64,000 nt of DNA from Chloroflexota bacterium (GCA_017993775.1 JAGOMA010000009.1:1-64000); one strand, 5' to 3'; positions 8,564 through 17,354 are shown, counted from the stretch's first letter. The notes: generated from the sequence alone by a model not told the origin. Numbers and translations: made by a program.

Positions 8564-9568
8564 TCATCCATTATCTTCCCCCACCGTAATGACGATATTC
8601 CCGATTTTGCGCCCAGTCTCGGCGTACCTGTGCGCCTCGGGAATTTGCGCCAGCGCAAAGCGTCGATCATCGATTACCGACTTGAGCTTTCCCGCTTCAA
8701 TGAGGTCCTTCAGGAAGAGCAAATCTTCTTTCGTCTGGCTTGAGGATCCAATGACGACTTTTTTACTGCTGGTCATTGAAGTCCACCAGCCGCGCAGAAG
8801 GTGAGACAGCCCGGCGTTGGCTAAAAAATAATGTCCGTCGGGTTGGAGCGATTTTAATCTGCGCGAGAATGCTTTCTTGCCCACCACGTCGATGATCACA
8901 GCATACGTTTCGCCATTTTGGGTGAAATCTTGCCGGGTGGAGTCTATGACATGGTCTGCGCCAATGGACCGCAGCATGGCTAATTTGGGGGCGCTGTCAA
9001 CGGCCGTTACCGCCGCGCCCAAAGTGTGGGCCAACTGCACCGCAAACGTGCCAATACTGCCCCCCGCGCCAAAAACCAGCACCTTTTGCCCAGGCTGAAC
9101 ATCGGCCTGCCGCAGAAAATGCAGCGCTTCAAAACCGGCTGTCGGCACGGCGGCGGCTTCTTCGTAGCTCATATTGGCCGGTTTGCCAGCCAGGGATCCT
9201 TGCGTCTCATTCGGGGTTGCTTTCAGGCAAATGTATTCGGCATACGCGCCAAAACCAAACCCGGTCGTGCCAAACACCGGGTCGCCTGTTTTGAAGGACG
9301 GCACATTTTGGCCAACGGCCGTCACTTCCCCGGCCAATTCCTGCCCCAGAACGGTTATTCTGGTTGGTCTGATAAGGCCGGCGTAGAGCCGCATAGGCAA
9401 CGACAACATCAGCGGCAGTTGCAGGCGGCGCATCTCGCAATCCCCGGCGGTGACGGTTGTGGCCCGGACGCGCACCAGAATTTCATTGTCCTTGGGGACA
9501 GGGTTTTCTATCTCTTGGAGTTGCAGCCCATCCGGTGAACCATATTTTGTCCATACGATTGCTTTCAT
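8564..9568 (-). CDS. Zinc-independent MDR oxidoreductase (quinone reductase-like)
   Basis: A protein of 334 residues of the medium-chain dehydrogenase/reductase superfamily. The N-terminal GroES-like domain starts MKAIVWTKYGSPDGL, and VLGQELAGEV is the usual start of the substrate-side strand. The cofactor-binding loop is FGAGGSIGTFAVQ (GxGxxG-like), and the C-terminus ends with RRFALAQIPEAHRYAETGRKIGN. The structural-zinc cysteine cluster is absent, which fits NAD(P)H:quinone oxidoreductase or enoyl reductase types. The ATG at 9568 has GGAGA 8 nt upstream. It lies 22 nt after the NmrA-like gene, so both belong to one operon. A decayed paralogue of its C-terminus lies at 10456-10655. Confidence 0.85.
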   Translation of the reverse strand: MKAIVWTKYGSPDGLQLQEIENPVPKDNEILVRVRATTVTAGDCEMRRLQLPLMLSLPMRLYAGLIRPTRITVLGQELAGEVTAVGQNVPSFKTGDPVFGTTGFGFGAYAEYICLKATPNETQGSLAGKPANMSYEEAAAVPTAGFEALHFLRQADVQPGQKVLVFGAGGSIGTFAVQLAHTLGAAVTAVDSAPKLAMLRSIGADHVIDSTRQDFTQNGETYAVIIDVVGKKAFSRRLKSLQPDGHYFLANAGLSHLLRGWWTSMTSSKKVVIGSSSQTKEDLLFLKDLIEAGKLKSVIDDRRFALAQIPEAHRYAETGRKIGNIVITVGEDNG

Positions 9569-9590
9569 GACGCATTCTCCGGCCTGACGG

Positions 9591-10316
9591 CTACGCAGCC
9601 TGATTGTAAATGACCGGCATTTGCCCCTGCCATTTCTGCCAGATGGCATCTTCTGTTATCAGGTCTGCCATAAAGTGAGCAACATTGATGCGGCTGGTCT
9701 GCCCCGGATCGAAAATGGCGCTGCGAATGGGTGATGGGTATACGTCATACGCGGTAACTGCGTTCTCATCAATCAATCCATCTGGACGAACCGCAGCCCA
9801 CTTAATTGTCTGATCGTTTTGACCAATCTGGCTTCTGAGGTAATCGGCGGCCTGCTCATTATCCAGTTGGGGCGGCAGCAGAAGGCGCAGCAGGCCAAAA
9901 ATGAATTTTTGGGTGAAGGGCACGGGTTCATCGAGATCACGGTTCCGGTTACCGGTGGTATTCATCAGCACAAATTTAACCGGCTTTTGAGGTCCATTTG
10001 CCCGGACAGCCTCACACAAGCGGCGCGTTGCCTCAGTGACAAGATTGCGTGGACGGCCGTATATCCCCTTCAAGGTCAGGTTATGCCCCAGGCATGACGC
10101 CACCGCCTCACACCCTCCAACGTGCCGGACCAACTCAGCATCACTCAAATCCAGGACACTCGCCTGAATCACAGTCAAATTGCCATGATTCCGGATGGCT
10201 GCGGGCAGCTTCTCAGACGATCTCACGATCACTCTGACAAATTGGCCACGATTAAGTAGTTCTTCCGTGAGCAGCTGCCCCGTCGCGCCACTTGCTCCAA
10301 CAATAAGGTTGTTCAT
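9591..10316 (-). CDS. NAD(P)-binding Rossmann-fold protein (NmrA/SDR-atypical)
   Basis: A protein of 241 residues beginning MNNLIVGASGATGQLL, where GASGATG (7-13) is the nucleotide-binding loop of the NAD(P)H-binding NmrA-like group. The conserved LMNTTGNRN and AAVRPDGLID segments correspond to the active-site and C-terminal strands. Members act as oxidoreductases or as redox-sensing regulators; which applies here cannot be told. The start was chosen at 10316 because GGAG is found about 9 nt upstream, whereas the longer frame has no site. It is transcribed ahead of the quinone reductase-like gene. Confidence 0.78.
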   Translation of the reverse strand: MNNLIVGASGATGQLLTEELLNRGQFVRVIVRSSEKLPAAIRNHGNLTVIQASVLDLSDAELVRHVGGCEAVASCLGHNLTLKGIYGRPRNLVTEATRRLCEAVRANGPQKPVKFVLMNTTGNRNRDLDEPVPFTQKFIFGLLRLLLPPQLDNEQAADYLRSQIGQNDQTIKWAAVRPDGLIDENAVTAYDVYPSPIRSAIFDPGQTSRINVAHFMADLITEDAIWQKWQGQMPVIYNQAA

Positions 10317-10455
10317 TTTTTGTCTCCGTTTTGGTTCACTTGGTTCAAACAGATGCAATGGCAAGCTTTTTCGGCTTACTGAAGGCTATCCGACAGCCTG
10401 TTTTTTGTCCAACCAATCACTTTCATAGATATTCCTGCTGATTCACCAGGTTTTG

Positions 10456-10655
10456 TTATTGGGCCACAGTAATAACAACGCTTCCTTTTTTTTGCGCCCC
10501 GTATCTACATAGCGATGGGCTTCGGCCGTTTGCGCCAATGGATAGCGTCTCTATCAATGAGCAATTTCAACTTGCTGGCCTCAACAAGCTCTGTGAGGAA
10601 ACGGCGGTCTTTGGCCTGCTCACTGGCTGGCCGCAGGCCCGCCAAGGCAATTTTT
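10456..10655 (-). pseudogene. C-terminal remnant of a quinone reductase-like MDR gene
   Basis: Conceptual translation of the minus strand gives fragments ALAGLRPASEQAKDRRFLT, ELVEASKLKLLID, then RRYPLAQTAEAHRYVDTGRK, then GSVVITVAQ and a stop at 10456. These align in order with the C-terminus of the intact gene at 8564 (RRFALAQIPEAHRYAETGRK, GNIVITV). The reading frame shifts twice: once between LLID and RRYP, and once at a run of eight A (minus strand; T on plus) at about 10487. No start or N-terminal two thirds remain. It is a dead paralogue from the MDR family. Confidence 0.75.
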
Positions 10656-10705
10656 ACCTATTTACTGCCCACCAATCAGAAGCTACAGTTAGAAAGCGCA
10701 ATCTA

Positions 10706-10737
10706 GCTCAGCAAAATAATCCGCTCACTGCCCACCG
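10706..10737 (-). pseudogene. 32-nt fossil of the DUF4386 gene
   Basis: These 32 nt match 13710-13741, inside the DUF4386 gene, with one mismatch. Read on the minus strand they encode VGSERIILLS against VGSELIILLS in the intact gene. Nothing else of that gene is left here. With the MDR remnant next to it, this marks 10365-10746 as a graveyard of gene pieces; the rest of that stretch (10365-10455, 10656-10705) shows no feature I can support. Confidence 0.6.
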
Positions 10738-10746
10738 CAATATCAA

Positions 10747-11829
10747 CTACCGGGAGAGAATCCGAACAATACGGTTATAAATGATACTTGATATGCCCGT
10801 GGCCTTTCCGCCGATGACAGTCGCTGTCCCCCACGTGTCTCCACCGGTTGTACTCACAAACTGAATCACGACTGTGTCAATGTCATCGTGATAGCGGGCG
10901 ATACTGTGGTACCCAGGTACCCAACCGGTATGTTCATATTCGTAAATTGAGGAGTAGATTGCTTGCTCGTCGTCATTGAGCAATGAGCCGTCATTCAAGG
11001 CGCGCAAAAATTGCCCGACATCCTGCGCTGTGGCGATCATCGACCCGCCAGGAATGATATGATCCAGCTGCCTGAGATCATCGTCATATTCATACCAGTA
11101 CCCACTGACAACCTCGTTGTAATCCACCTGGCTGAGCAAACTGTACGTATTCGTTAGCCCGAGAGGAGCCAATATGTCTTCAGCGATATATTGATGGTGG
11201 CTGTAGCCCAACACGTTGTCCAGGATACGGCCGATCAGCAGGTAGTTGGTATTGGAGTAACGGTAGCGAGCGTCAGGCTCAAAATCTGCTGGTTCATCCA
11301 GGACCAGTTCCAGAGCCTTGTTGATGTCTGTCTGCGAAGCGAACCAATCCCACGCTTCATCGTCCGTGAAATTTGGAATGCCGCTGCGGTGCTGCACCAA
11401 CATTCGCAGGGTAATCTGATCGGCGTATTCAATCCTTCCCACAAGTTCAGGCAGATAATCGGCGAGGGTTTCATCCAGCGACAAACTCCCGTTATTGACT
11501 AATTTGGCAACGGCCGTGGCAATGTATAACTTGCTGATACTGCCAATTCTGAACAATGCGTGCGGATCGGCCGGTTCTTGGGTCAATTTATTTTTCCAGC
11601 CAGCAGCGTAAAATTCTGGCGCCTTTCCTGCTTGATCGACATAAACGATGACGCCATCCAGACCCTGGTCAACGGCATCCTCGACCTGCTCCTGTACCGT
11701 ATCTGGCAAGGGTGCTATCCATGACGGCACCAAGTCCAAGGGAGCGATCACAATGGCGCTGATTATCCCCACGATGGGCATGATGATTCGCAGAATGCGT
11801 ACGACGCGACGCTTATTAAGATTGTCCAT
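10747..11829 (-). CDS. Membrane-anchored serine hydrolase, class C beta-lactamase family
   Basis: A protein of 360 residues. An N-terminal membrane helix (residues 9-32) anchors a beta-lactamase/D-Ala-D-Ala carboxypeptidase-like domain outside the cell. The catalytic SxxK motif is SISK (97-100), the Y-x-N motif is YSN in RYRYSNTNYLLIG, and the third motif is HTG in YEHTGWVPGYHS. It may act as an esterase, DD-peptidase or D-aminopeptidase; true beta-lactamase activity is not implied. GAGGAG lies 9 nt before the ATG. The next gene upstream (11884-13113) is a paralogue, giving a tandem pair. Confidence 0.85.
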   Translation of the reverse strand: MDNLNKRRVVRILRIIMPIVGIISAIVIAPLDLVPSWIAPLPDTVQEQVEDAVDQGLDGVIVYVDQAGKAPEFYAAGWKNKLTQEPADPHALFRIGSISKLYIATAVAKLVNNGSLSLDETLADYLPELVGRIEYADQITLRMLVQHRSGIPNFTDDEAWDWFASQTDINKALELVLDEPADFEPDARYRYSNTNYLLIGRILDNVLGYSHHQYIAEDILAPLGLTNTYSLLSQVDYNEVVSGYWYEYDDDLRQLDHIIPGGSMIATAQDVGQFLRALNDGSLLNDDEQAIYSSIYEYEHTGWVPGYHSIARYHDDIDTVVIQFVSTTGGDTWGTATVIGGKATGISSIIYNRIVRILSR

Positions 11830-11883
11830 GACTTTCTACTCCTCGCTCTCAATGATTTGTGAACCTATACTCCTGCCTGCTTC

Positions 11884-13113
11884 TCACTCCGCCACATCCG
11901 GCAGCGAGAGCGCCGGATTCACCACATCCGCCAGACTCTGTTCGGGATCAGCCGCATCGTGGTTGTAGAGCATCACCACAACGGTATCGGACTCAGGCGC
12001 ATAATTGAGCACCGACCGAAAACCGGCAATATAGCCTGCATGACCCACATAGTCTCCCTGGAGCATGACGCCCAGACCGTAGGAACTGCCGAGGGCTGGT
12101 GTCGTCATTGCGGCAAGCGTCTCCGGGTCGTCAAACAGCGCCCCACCGAACAACCCGCGAGCAAAAGCAACCAGGTCCGCTGCGGTGGAAACCAGACCGC
12201 CCGCCGACCACCCGACGGATTCATGCAGCTCGGTGATGTCGGTCATGGCGTCCCCGGTACCCGTATAGCCGTGTACCACATCCATCAACGGCTCTTCGTA
12301 ACAATCCAGGAAGGTTGACGCCATGCCCAGCGGCTCATAAATGTGCGTGCGATATGCTTCGGCGAGCGGCATCTCCGCCGCCGCTTCGATGACCATGCCG
12401 AGCAGCGTGTAGTTGGTGTTGCTATAGCTGTACCGCACCCCCGGCTCAAAGTTAGCATCTTTACCGTAGACGTAGCGGGCGAGCGTGTCATGGGGATCCC
12501 GCTGCACGCAGTCCAGCGTTACACTCCCGGTTTCCTCATCAACGACCATATCCGTGAAGAGGTCGGCATAGTAAGCCTCGTGTTCGACCACGTTGAACAG
12601 ACCGGAGGTGTGCGACAGCAGGTGGCGCAGCGTGATCTGGTCGCCATACGGCAGCTGTTCGGCGACCTGCGGCAGCCACTTTGCCAGCGGATCGTCCAGG
12701 GATAGCACGCCCTCTTCCGCCAGTTGGAGAATCACTGTGGCGGTGAACATCTTGGTGATGCTGCCAATCCGGAACGCGCCCTCTGGCGGCATCGGGGTGT
12801 CATTCGTGAGGTTGGCGAACCCACTGGCCCCCGCAAAGCGGTATTCCGGCGCGTCGATCCACACGATCATGCCGGGCAGGAGTTCGCCAGCGGTCAGACC
12901 GTCCATTTCCGCTTGTATTTGCGCAGCGACATCGGGCGGGAACGCCTGCGGGAAAAGGTGTGTGTCGTTTTGGGCGGTGGCGTCGTCCATTTCCGCTTGT
13001 GCCTGCGTAACGACATCGGGCGGAGACGCCTGCGGGTCGTCTTGGGCGGCGGTGGTGCAGCCGGAAAGCAGCAGTACGAGTAAGGACAGGCTCAAAATAA
13101 GTTGTTTAATCAT
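11884..13113 (-). CDS. Serine hydrolase lipoprotein, class C beta-lactamase family
   Basis: A protein of 409 residues with a lipoprotein signal peptide (LLLSGC, lipid-bearing Cys19). A linker of residues 25-75 contains a duplicated unit, PPDVVTQAQAEMD and PPDVAAQIQAEMD. The catalytic domain has SITK (118-121), YSN in RYSYSNTNYTLLG and HAG in GHAGYIAGFRS. It should be a surface esterase or DD-peptidase. AAGGA lies about 7 nt before the ATG. The whole gene lacks ACGGCCGT, which is unusual in this window, so a later arrival or different history than its neighbours is possible. It lies 54 nt upstream of the paralogue at 10747. Confidence 0.85.
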   Translation of the reverse strand: MIKQLILSLSLLVLLLSGCTTAAQDDPQASPPDVVTQAQAEMDDATAQNDTHLFPQAFPPDVAAQIQAEMDGLTAGELLPGMIVWIDAPEYRFAGASGFANLTNDTPMPPEGAFRIGSITKMFTATVILQLAEEGVLSLDDPLAKWLPQVAEQLPYGDQITLRHLLSHTSGLFNVVEHEAYYADLFTDMVVDEETGSVTLDCVQRDPHDTLARYVYGKDANFEPGVRYSYSNTNYTLLGMVIEAAAEMPLAEAYRTHIYEPLGMASTFLDCYEEPLMDVVHGYTGTGDAMTDITELHESVGWSAGGLVSTAADLVAFARGLFGGALFDDPETLAAMTTPALGSSYGLGVMLQGDYVGHAGYIAGFRSVLNYAPESDTVVVMLYNHDAADPEQSLADVVNPALSLPDVAE

Positions 13114-13132
13114 GGGTTTTCCTTATTGCTTC

Positions 13133-13175
13133 GGCCTGGATAGGACCGATCTCGGAGATTGGTCCTATCCAGGCC
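13133..13175. terminator. Long hairpin after the DUF4386 gene
   Basis: GGCCTGGATAGGACC (13133-13147) and GGTCCTATCCAGGCC (13161-13175) are exact reverse complements, and the stem continues inward by five more pairs to a CGG loop. It sits between the DUF4386 stop and the lipoprotein gene start. No U-tract follows, so it could end transcripts with help or protect them. The inner part, GATTGGTCC, is shared with other hairpins of the window. Confidence 0.65.
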
Positions 13176-13193
13176 CTATTCTTGAACGATTTT

Positions 13194-13928
13194 TTACGCG
13201 GTTTCCAAAGCCATGGTACGACTTTGCCAGTGGTCCATGTTGACGCCCTTAACCAGGAGCCAGATGGGGAAGGCAATTTCGGCGGCGGCGATGACCATTT
13301 GAATTAAGCCGGGGGTCGTCGTGTAACTGGGGACCAGCAGCAGGCCGATTGCGTCAAACAGGTAGCCAATGCCGGCGGCGATGAACAGGAATCCCAGCAC
13401 CTTGGGGAAGTAGCCCGACTGCACAATCAAGTAACCCAAAATCAGCACGTGGGGAACCAGGAAGGCGATGCCTATCGTGAAGCCAATGCTGTGGGCGTCG
13501 AGGAACAGCGTCACCAGCGCGTTCACCTGGTCTGGGCCAAAGGCAGTCGCAAAATCAGCCCCATTCAGCAGTTGGAAGACAAAGTAGTAGTTGAGCAGGT
13601 TCAGGCCGTGGATGGTGGTCATGGCCAGACGGGAAACGGCCGCTACCAACGACAATGTCTTATTCACCGGCTTCAGCAGCACGTACAGCACCACGGAGAG
13701 CACAATTTCGCTCAGCAAAATAATCAGCTCACTGCCCACCGTGCCCAGGCGGAACGTGGTTTCATTGGCGGCGATGTTGACGGCCGTGGCCGCTGCATCC
13801 CCCGCCACAATGAATTGCTCCGGGATGACCATATGGGCAAAAATAGCGGCGACGGTGATAATCAGGTACAGCACACCAGCAAAACGAGCATAAGCGGACG
13901 GGGACATTTCACGAATAGTGGTTTTCAT
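13194..13928 (-). CDS. DUF4386 integral membrane protein
   Basis: A protein of 244 residues with about six to seven membrane helices and the family's N-terminal pattern (SPSAYARFAGVLYLIITVAAIFA). The internal LRFxN-type region and the FGPDQVNALVTLFLDAHSIGF loop also match DUF4386 proteins, whose function is unknown. AAGGAGA lies 7 nt before the ATG. The start overlaps the stop of the small membrane protein gene upstream by 4 nt (ATGA), so the two are coupled. Confidence 0.8.
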   Translation of the reverse strand: MKTTIREMSPSAYARFAGVLYLIITVAAIFAHMVIPEQFIVAGDAAATAVNIAANETTFRLGTVGSELIILLSEIVLSVVLYVLLKPVNKTLSLVAAVSRLAMTTIHGLNLLNYYFVFQLLNGADFATAFGPDQVNALVTLFLDAHSIGFTIGIAFLVPHVLILGYLIVQSGYFPKVLGFLFIAAGIGYLFDAIGLLLVPSYTTTPGLIQMVIAAAEIAFPIWLLVKGVNMDHWQSRTMALETA

Positions 13929-14110
13929 TTGTGATTCTCCTTCTTGACTTTAGTAAGATAGGCAAATGGAACGAACCATAATGCAATGAGCAATAAAATT
14001 ACCGTTTGCAAATACGCTTTATCGGCCCAAAAACCCGATAACATGATCATCGCTGCCGCAAAAACAATAGAAATGATTACGATAGATAAGGTTGCTTTTT
14101 TAGGTGACAT
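13925..14110 (-). CDS. Small two-helix membrane protein
   Basis: A protein of 61 residues with two hydrophobic helices (about 7-28 and 34-52) and a Lys-rich tail (KVKKENHK). GGGAAG is seen about 6 nt before the ATG. The TGA stop overlaps the ATG of the DUF4386 gene, which supports it as a real coding gene and as a partner of that protein. I do not recognise the family. The region is AT-richer than its surroundings. Confidence 0.6.
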   Translation of the reverse strand: MSPKKATLSIVIISIVFAAAMIMLSGFWADKAYLQTVILLLIALWFVPFAYLTKVKKENHK

Positions 14111-14192
14111 ATATTTCTTCCCTTTTTATATGAATCAGCAAACAGTTTATTTGCCTGTTTCGGCAGTCATTTTGCAATTGTTAGCTTGCAGT

Positions 14193-14429
14193 CTATTCTG
14201 ATTTTTCTCCTTGTTGTGGGTTGACGGAAATAAGCGTCAATCCCAAATCGCGCACTTTCTTTAAAACACCGTGCAGCGCGGCCTGGTCTACCATCGGGCC
14301 GGTGAGCAAGGTGTTGCCTTCGGCCGTTTGCGTGATGGTCAGGCCACCAAACCAGCTCGCCCACTCTTCCCCCAAATGCCCCCGGAGGCGAATCTCAAAA
14401 ATTTCTGGTTGGGGGTGGTTGGTCTTCAT
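14193..14429 (-). CDS. Short cytosolic protein, FEIRLRGHL family
   Basis: A protein of 78 residues starting MKTNHPQPEIFEIRLRGHL, then WASWFGGLTITQTAEGNTLLTGPMVDQAALHGVLKKVRDLGLTLISVNP. This layout matches a family of short uncharacterised proteins frequent in Chloroflexota (recognised from memory). They are often found next to regulators and membrane proteins. GAGG lies 6 nt before the ATG at 14429; the ATG 12 nt upstream lies in front of the site. Its role is unknown. The neighbouring stretch 14430-14592 holds nothing I can support. Confidence 0.7.
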   Translation of the reverse strand: MKTNHPQPEIFEIRLRGHLGEEWASWFGGLTITQTAEGNTLLTGPMVDQAALHGVLKKVRDLGLTLISVNPQQGEKSE

Positions 14430-14592
14430 TCGCTGCCTCACTTTTTCCGTGGATGTGGCTTTGCGGCCACATCACTGCCTTGTCTTCATTGCCTGGAGGA
14501 TACTAATGAACGTGGTGAGTGGTCATCACCACATCTGGTGATTGATGGGGTGATTTGTGTGATGGCAGGATGTGGGCCTATTCCCAGGCAAC

Positions 14593-14635
14593 AAAAAAAG
14601 CCCCGGCAGGATGATGGCTCATCTGGCGAGGCTTT
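14593..14635 (-). terminator. Rho-independent terminator of the MalT-like regulator gene
   Basis: On the minus strand AAAGCCTCG and CGGGGCTTT pair (9 bp, one G-U) around a 21-nt loop that can itself fold (GATG/CATC), followed by a run of seven T. It lies 25 nt after the stop of the regulator gene. Confidence 0.8.
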
Positions 14636-14659
14636 CATTATCGGTTGCTGTAAACTGGC

Positions 14660-17278
14660 CTATAACAAATTGAGTTCTTCAGCGCTGCGCACGGCCGTTC
14701 TCCGGCTGTTCACCCCCAGCTTCGAGTAAATGTTTTTCGTGTGCGTGCGCATCGTGTTCAGGGAAATCATCAGTTCGCGGGCAATTTCCGGGCCGGTTAG
14801 CGCGGTGGCGAGCAGCTTGAGCACTTCGAGTTCACGCTCCGACAGGAGATCCGGGAGGGGGTGAGCGGCGGGTGGTGGGGCAACGGCCGTTTCCCCAAAC
14901 GCTTCCAACACCTGCTGCGCAAATACAGGAGCGATCCCCTGCTTCACTACTTCCTCCAGGAGTGTCGCCATCGGCCGCCCTTCATCCACAAACAGACGAA
15001 CCAAGCCGCCGGGTGCGGCCAATGCCAGCGCGTCACCCAATAATTGCACGGCCGTTTCACGATCGCCTGCCATTTCATAAGCCAACGTCAGTAAAACCCG
15101 CACTTGCAGCCGTTCATCCGCCCACTCTTTTGCCTCTGCCTGCTGGCGCGCCGGTTCCAGCGCCGCCAGCGCCCCGGCGGGATCGCCTTGCGCCAGCTTT
15201 ACGCGAGCCTGACTGAGGGGGAGTTCATGCGTTTCGGCTAACTGGGCGGCGGCGGTTAGCTTGCCCTGGTGCAGGAATGTTTGGATGCGCACGGCCGTTA
15301 CCGCCCCCAACCAATGCTCAAAATGATGCTGCCGCACGAACTGCTCCGTTTCCGCCAACAACGCCAGCGCGCCGGCCGCATCCCCCTGCGCCAGCTTCAC
15401 GCGGGCCAGCAGGACGCCGCAAGCCGCCGGTGTATCCACATTTTCCAACTGCCGCGCCAGCGCCAGACCTTGCTGCCCGTACTGTGCGGCAGCCGCCAAA
15501 TCGTTCCATTGGTAATGAATGCGCGCCAGCCCCACACACGCTTCGCAGGCCGCCGGCCACGGCGGGTCGCCCATCAGCTGTAAGATGCGCCGGAAGGTTT
15601 CTGCGGCTTGGTGCGCCTGGTTCTCTGTTTCCTGAATCTGCCCCACACAAGTCGTGGCCGCAATTTCATTCATGATATTGCCGGATTTCTGGCTTTGGGC
15701 GATGGTTTCGGCATACGCCACTTTGGCCGCCGCCCGCTTTCCCTGAATCTGGTAAGCATAGCCCAGCGTCCAGGTTGTGGTGGTGCGCATCGGCATGTTG
15801 TCGGGGTGCAGCAGTTCCAGGGCACGGCGAGACTGCGTGACGATCCTTTGTACCTCATTTTTAATAATGCCCAACATGGCTCGGTTGGCCGCGATCTGGC
15901 CGTGCAGATCGGCCGTTCTGTCGTCGAGAGCAGGATCTGGCAGAGCGGCTTCTGCCCTTTGCAGAATTTCTTCAATGTTCGTGTGCAGGCGACCGGTGAG
16001 GGTTAGGACCGAGGCGTATGTCACCCACAATTCCGGCCTGGCCTGGAATTCGGACTCTGGCAAAGATTCTAGCCAGTGCCGTACCGGAATCGCTTCACCG
16101 CGAAAGTAAAGAGGCAGTCCTTCCCCTTCAATCAGGCGCACTGCGCGGGCCACATCGTTGGCGGTGATCGCATGTTGGAATGCTTCCAGCTCCTGGCCGT
16201 TCGCCTCGTACCATTCGCTGGCCCGGACGTGCAGGGCAGTGATATCGTCTTCGCTGCTGTTTTGCTGCAAGCGCTGCCGCAGCAGCTCGGCAAAGAGGTG
16301 GTGGTAACGGTACCAGCGCCGCTCGTTGTCCAGCGGGACGAGGAACAGGTTGGCTCGCTCCAGCGATTCCAGAATTTTCTGGCCGTCGTCGTTGCCGGTG
16401 AGGGCATTGCATAGGGAGCCGGTTAATTGGTTGAGAACGGCCGTTTGCAACAAAAATCGCTGCACACTCTCTGGCTGCTGGTGCAGAACCTCTTCCACCA
16501 GATAATCCAGCACAAACCGGTGACTGCCGCTAAAAGATTGGATGAAGCTGGCCACATCGTCTTGGTGTCCTTGCATAGACAGAGCCGCCAACTGTAAACC
16601 GGCAATCCAGCCTTCGGTGCGGGCTTCCAGAGCAGCAATGTCTTTGTTCGAGAGAGTTAGCCCCATCATTTGGTTGAGGAATACGGCCGTTTCATCCAGG
16701 CTAAAACGCAGGTCGGCGGCTCGCAGTTCGGTCAGTTGACCGCGGACACGCAGCCGGGCCAGCGGCAGATTGGGGTCTTCGCGGGTCGTGATGACCAGGT
16801 GCATCTGCGGCGGCAAGTGGTCGAGCAGGAAAGCAAGGGCGTTGTCAACGGCCGGCGCATCAACCAGGTGGTAATCGTCTAGAACCAGCAAAAAATTGTC
16901 GGGAACGCCGGCGATTTCATTGAGCAGGGTAGTGAGGCTGGTTTCGGTGGGCGGTGGCGGCGAGGCTTGCAGCACGGCCGTTACGTCTGCGCCAATGGTC
17001 GGGAACACAGTCTGCAAGGCGGCAATGAGATAGGTGAGAAAACGGGGCAGGTCGCTGTCCCTATCGTCCAAAGATAACCAGGCCGACGGCCGTTCACAGC
17101 CGGCAAGCCACTCAGTCACCAGTGTGGTTTTGCCAAAACCGGCCGGGGCCGAGATAAGCGCAAGTTGGCCGCCCTGGTGCAGCCCACTGTTGAGTGTTTT
17201 GATGAGATACGGACGGGGGATGAGAGACGGCCGTAATCGGGGGACATATAATTTCGTTTGTAACAAATCGCCAGACAT
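14660..17278 (-). CDS. MalT-like LuxR-family ATP-dependent regulator (LAL)
   Basis: A protein of 872 residues. The N-terminal part is a STAND-type NTPase (TKLYVPRLRPSLIPR; Walker A APAGFGKT at 44-51; LLVLDDYHLVD Walker B). The middle, about 340-790, is a TPR-like sensor superhelix, and the last 65 residues are a LuxR helix-turn-helix (LSERELEVLKLLATALTGPEIARELMISLNTMRTHTKNIYSKLGV). Such proteins switch on target genes when a ligand and ATP are bound; neither ligand nor target can be told. I prefer the ATG at 17278 to the GTG two codons earlier: a TATAAT box ends 6 nt before the ATG and there is no Shine-Dalgarno site, which suggests a leaderless mRNA. Confidence 0.88.
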   Translation of the reverse strand: MSGDLLQTKLYVPRLRPSLIPRPYLIKTLNSGLHQGGQLALISAPAGFGKTTLVTEWLAGCERPSAWLSLDDRDSDLPRFLTYLIAALQTVFPTIGADVTAVLQASPPPPTETSLTTLLNEIAGVPDNFLLVLDDYHLVDAPAVDNALAFLLDHLPPQMHLVITTREDPNLPLARLRVRGQLTELRAADLRFSLDETAVFLNQMMGLTLSNKDIAALEARTEGWIAGLQLAALSMQGHQDDVASFIQSFSGSHRFVLDYLVEEVLHQQPESVQRFLLQTAVLNQLTGSLCNALTGNDDGQKILESLERANLFLVPLDNERRWYRYHHLFAELLRQRLQQNSSEDDITALHVRASEWYEANGQELEAFQHAITANDVARAVRLIEGEGLPLYFRGEAIPVRHWLESLPESEFQARPELWVTYASVLTLTGRLHTNIEEILQRAEAALPDPALDDRTADLHGQIAANRAMLGIIKNEVQRIVTQSRRALELLHPDNMPMRTTTTWTLGYAYQIQGKRAAAKVAYAETIAQSQKSGNIMNEIAATTCVGQIQETENQAHQAAETFRRILQLMGDPPWPAACEACVGLARIHYQWNDLAAAAQYGQQGLALARQLENVDTPAACGVLLARVKLAQGDAAGALALLAETEQFVRQHHFEHWLGAVTAVRIQTFLHQGKLTAAAQLAETHELPLSQARVKLAQGDPAGALAALEPARQQAEAKEWADERLQVRVLLTLAYEMAGDRETAVQLLGDALALAAPGGLVRLFVDEGRPMATLLEEVVKQGIAPVFAQQVLEAFGETAVAPPPAAHPLPDLLSERELEVLKLLATALTGPEIARELMISLNTMRTHTKNIYSKLGVNSRRTAVRSAEELNLL

Positions 17279-17284
17279 GGACAC

Positions 17285-17290
17285 ATTATA
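17285..17290 (-). promoter_or_regulatory. -10 box of a leaderless transcript (MalT-like gene)
   Basis: Minus-strand TATAAT, then GTGTCC (6 nt), then the ATG. A perfect -10 consensus at a distance that places the transcription start on the start codon itself. The alternative GTG start would overlap the spacer. Confidence 0.6.
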
Positions 17291-17339
17291 AAGTAAAGGG
17301 GATGATAGGCGAGAAACCGTTCTAAAAAATCCACCTGTG

Positions 17340-17354
17340 AGATTGGTCCAATCT
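17340..17354. repeat. Palindrome AGATTGGTCCAATCT
   Basis: A 15-nt sequence symmetric about its central T, the same motif as in the hairpin arms at 5497-5526 and 13148-13165. It lies upstream of the MalT-like gene start. It may be a remnant half of the hairpin repeat or an operator. Confidence 0.6.
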
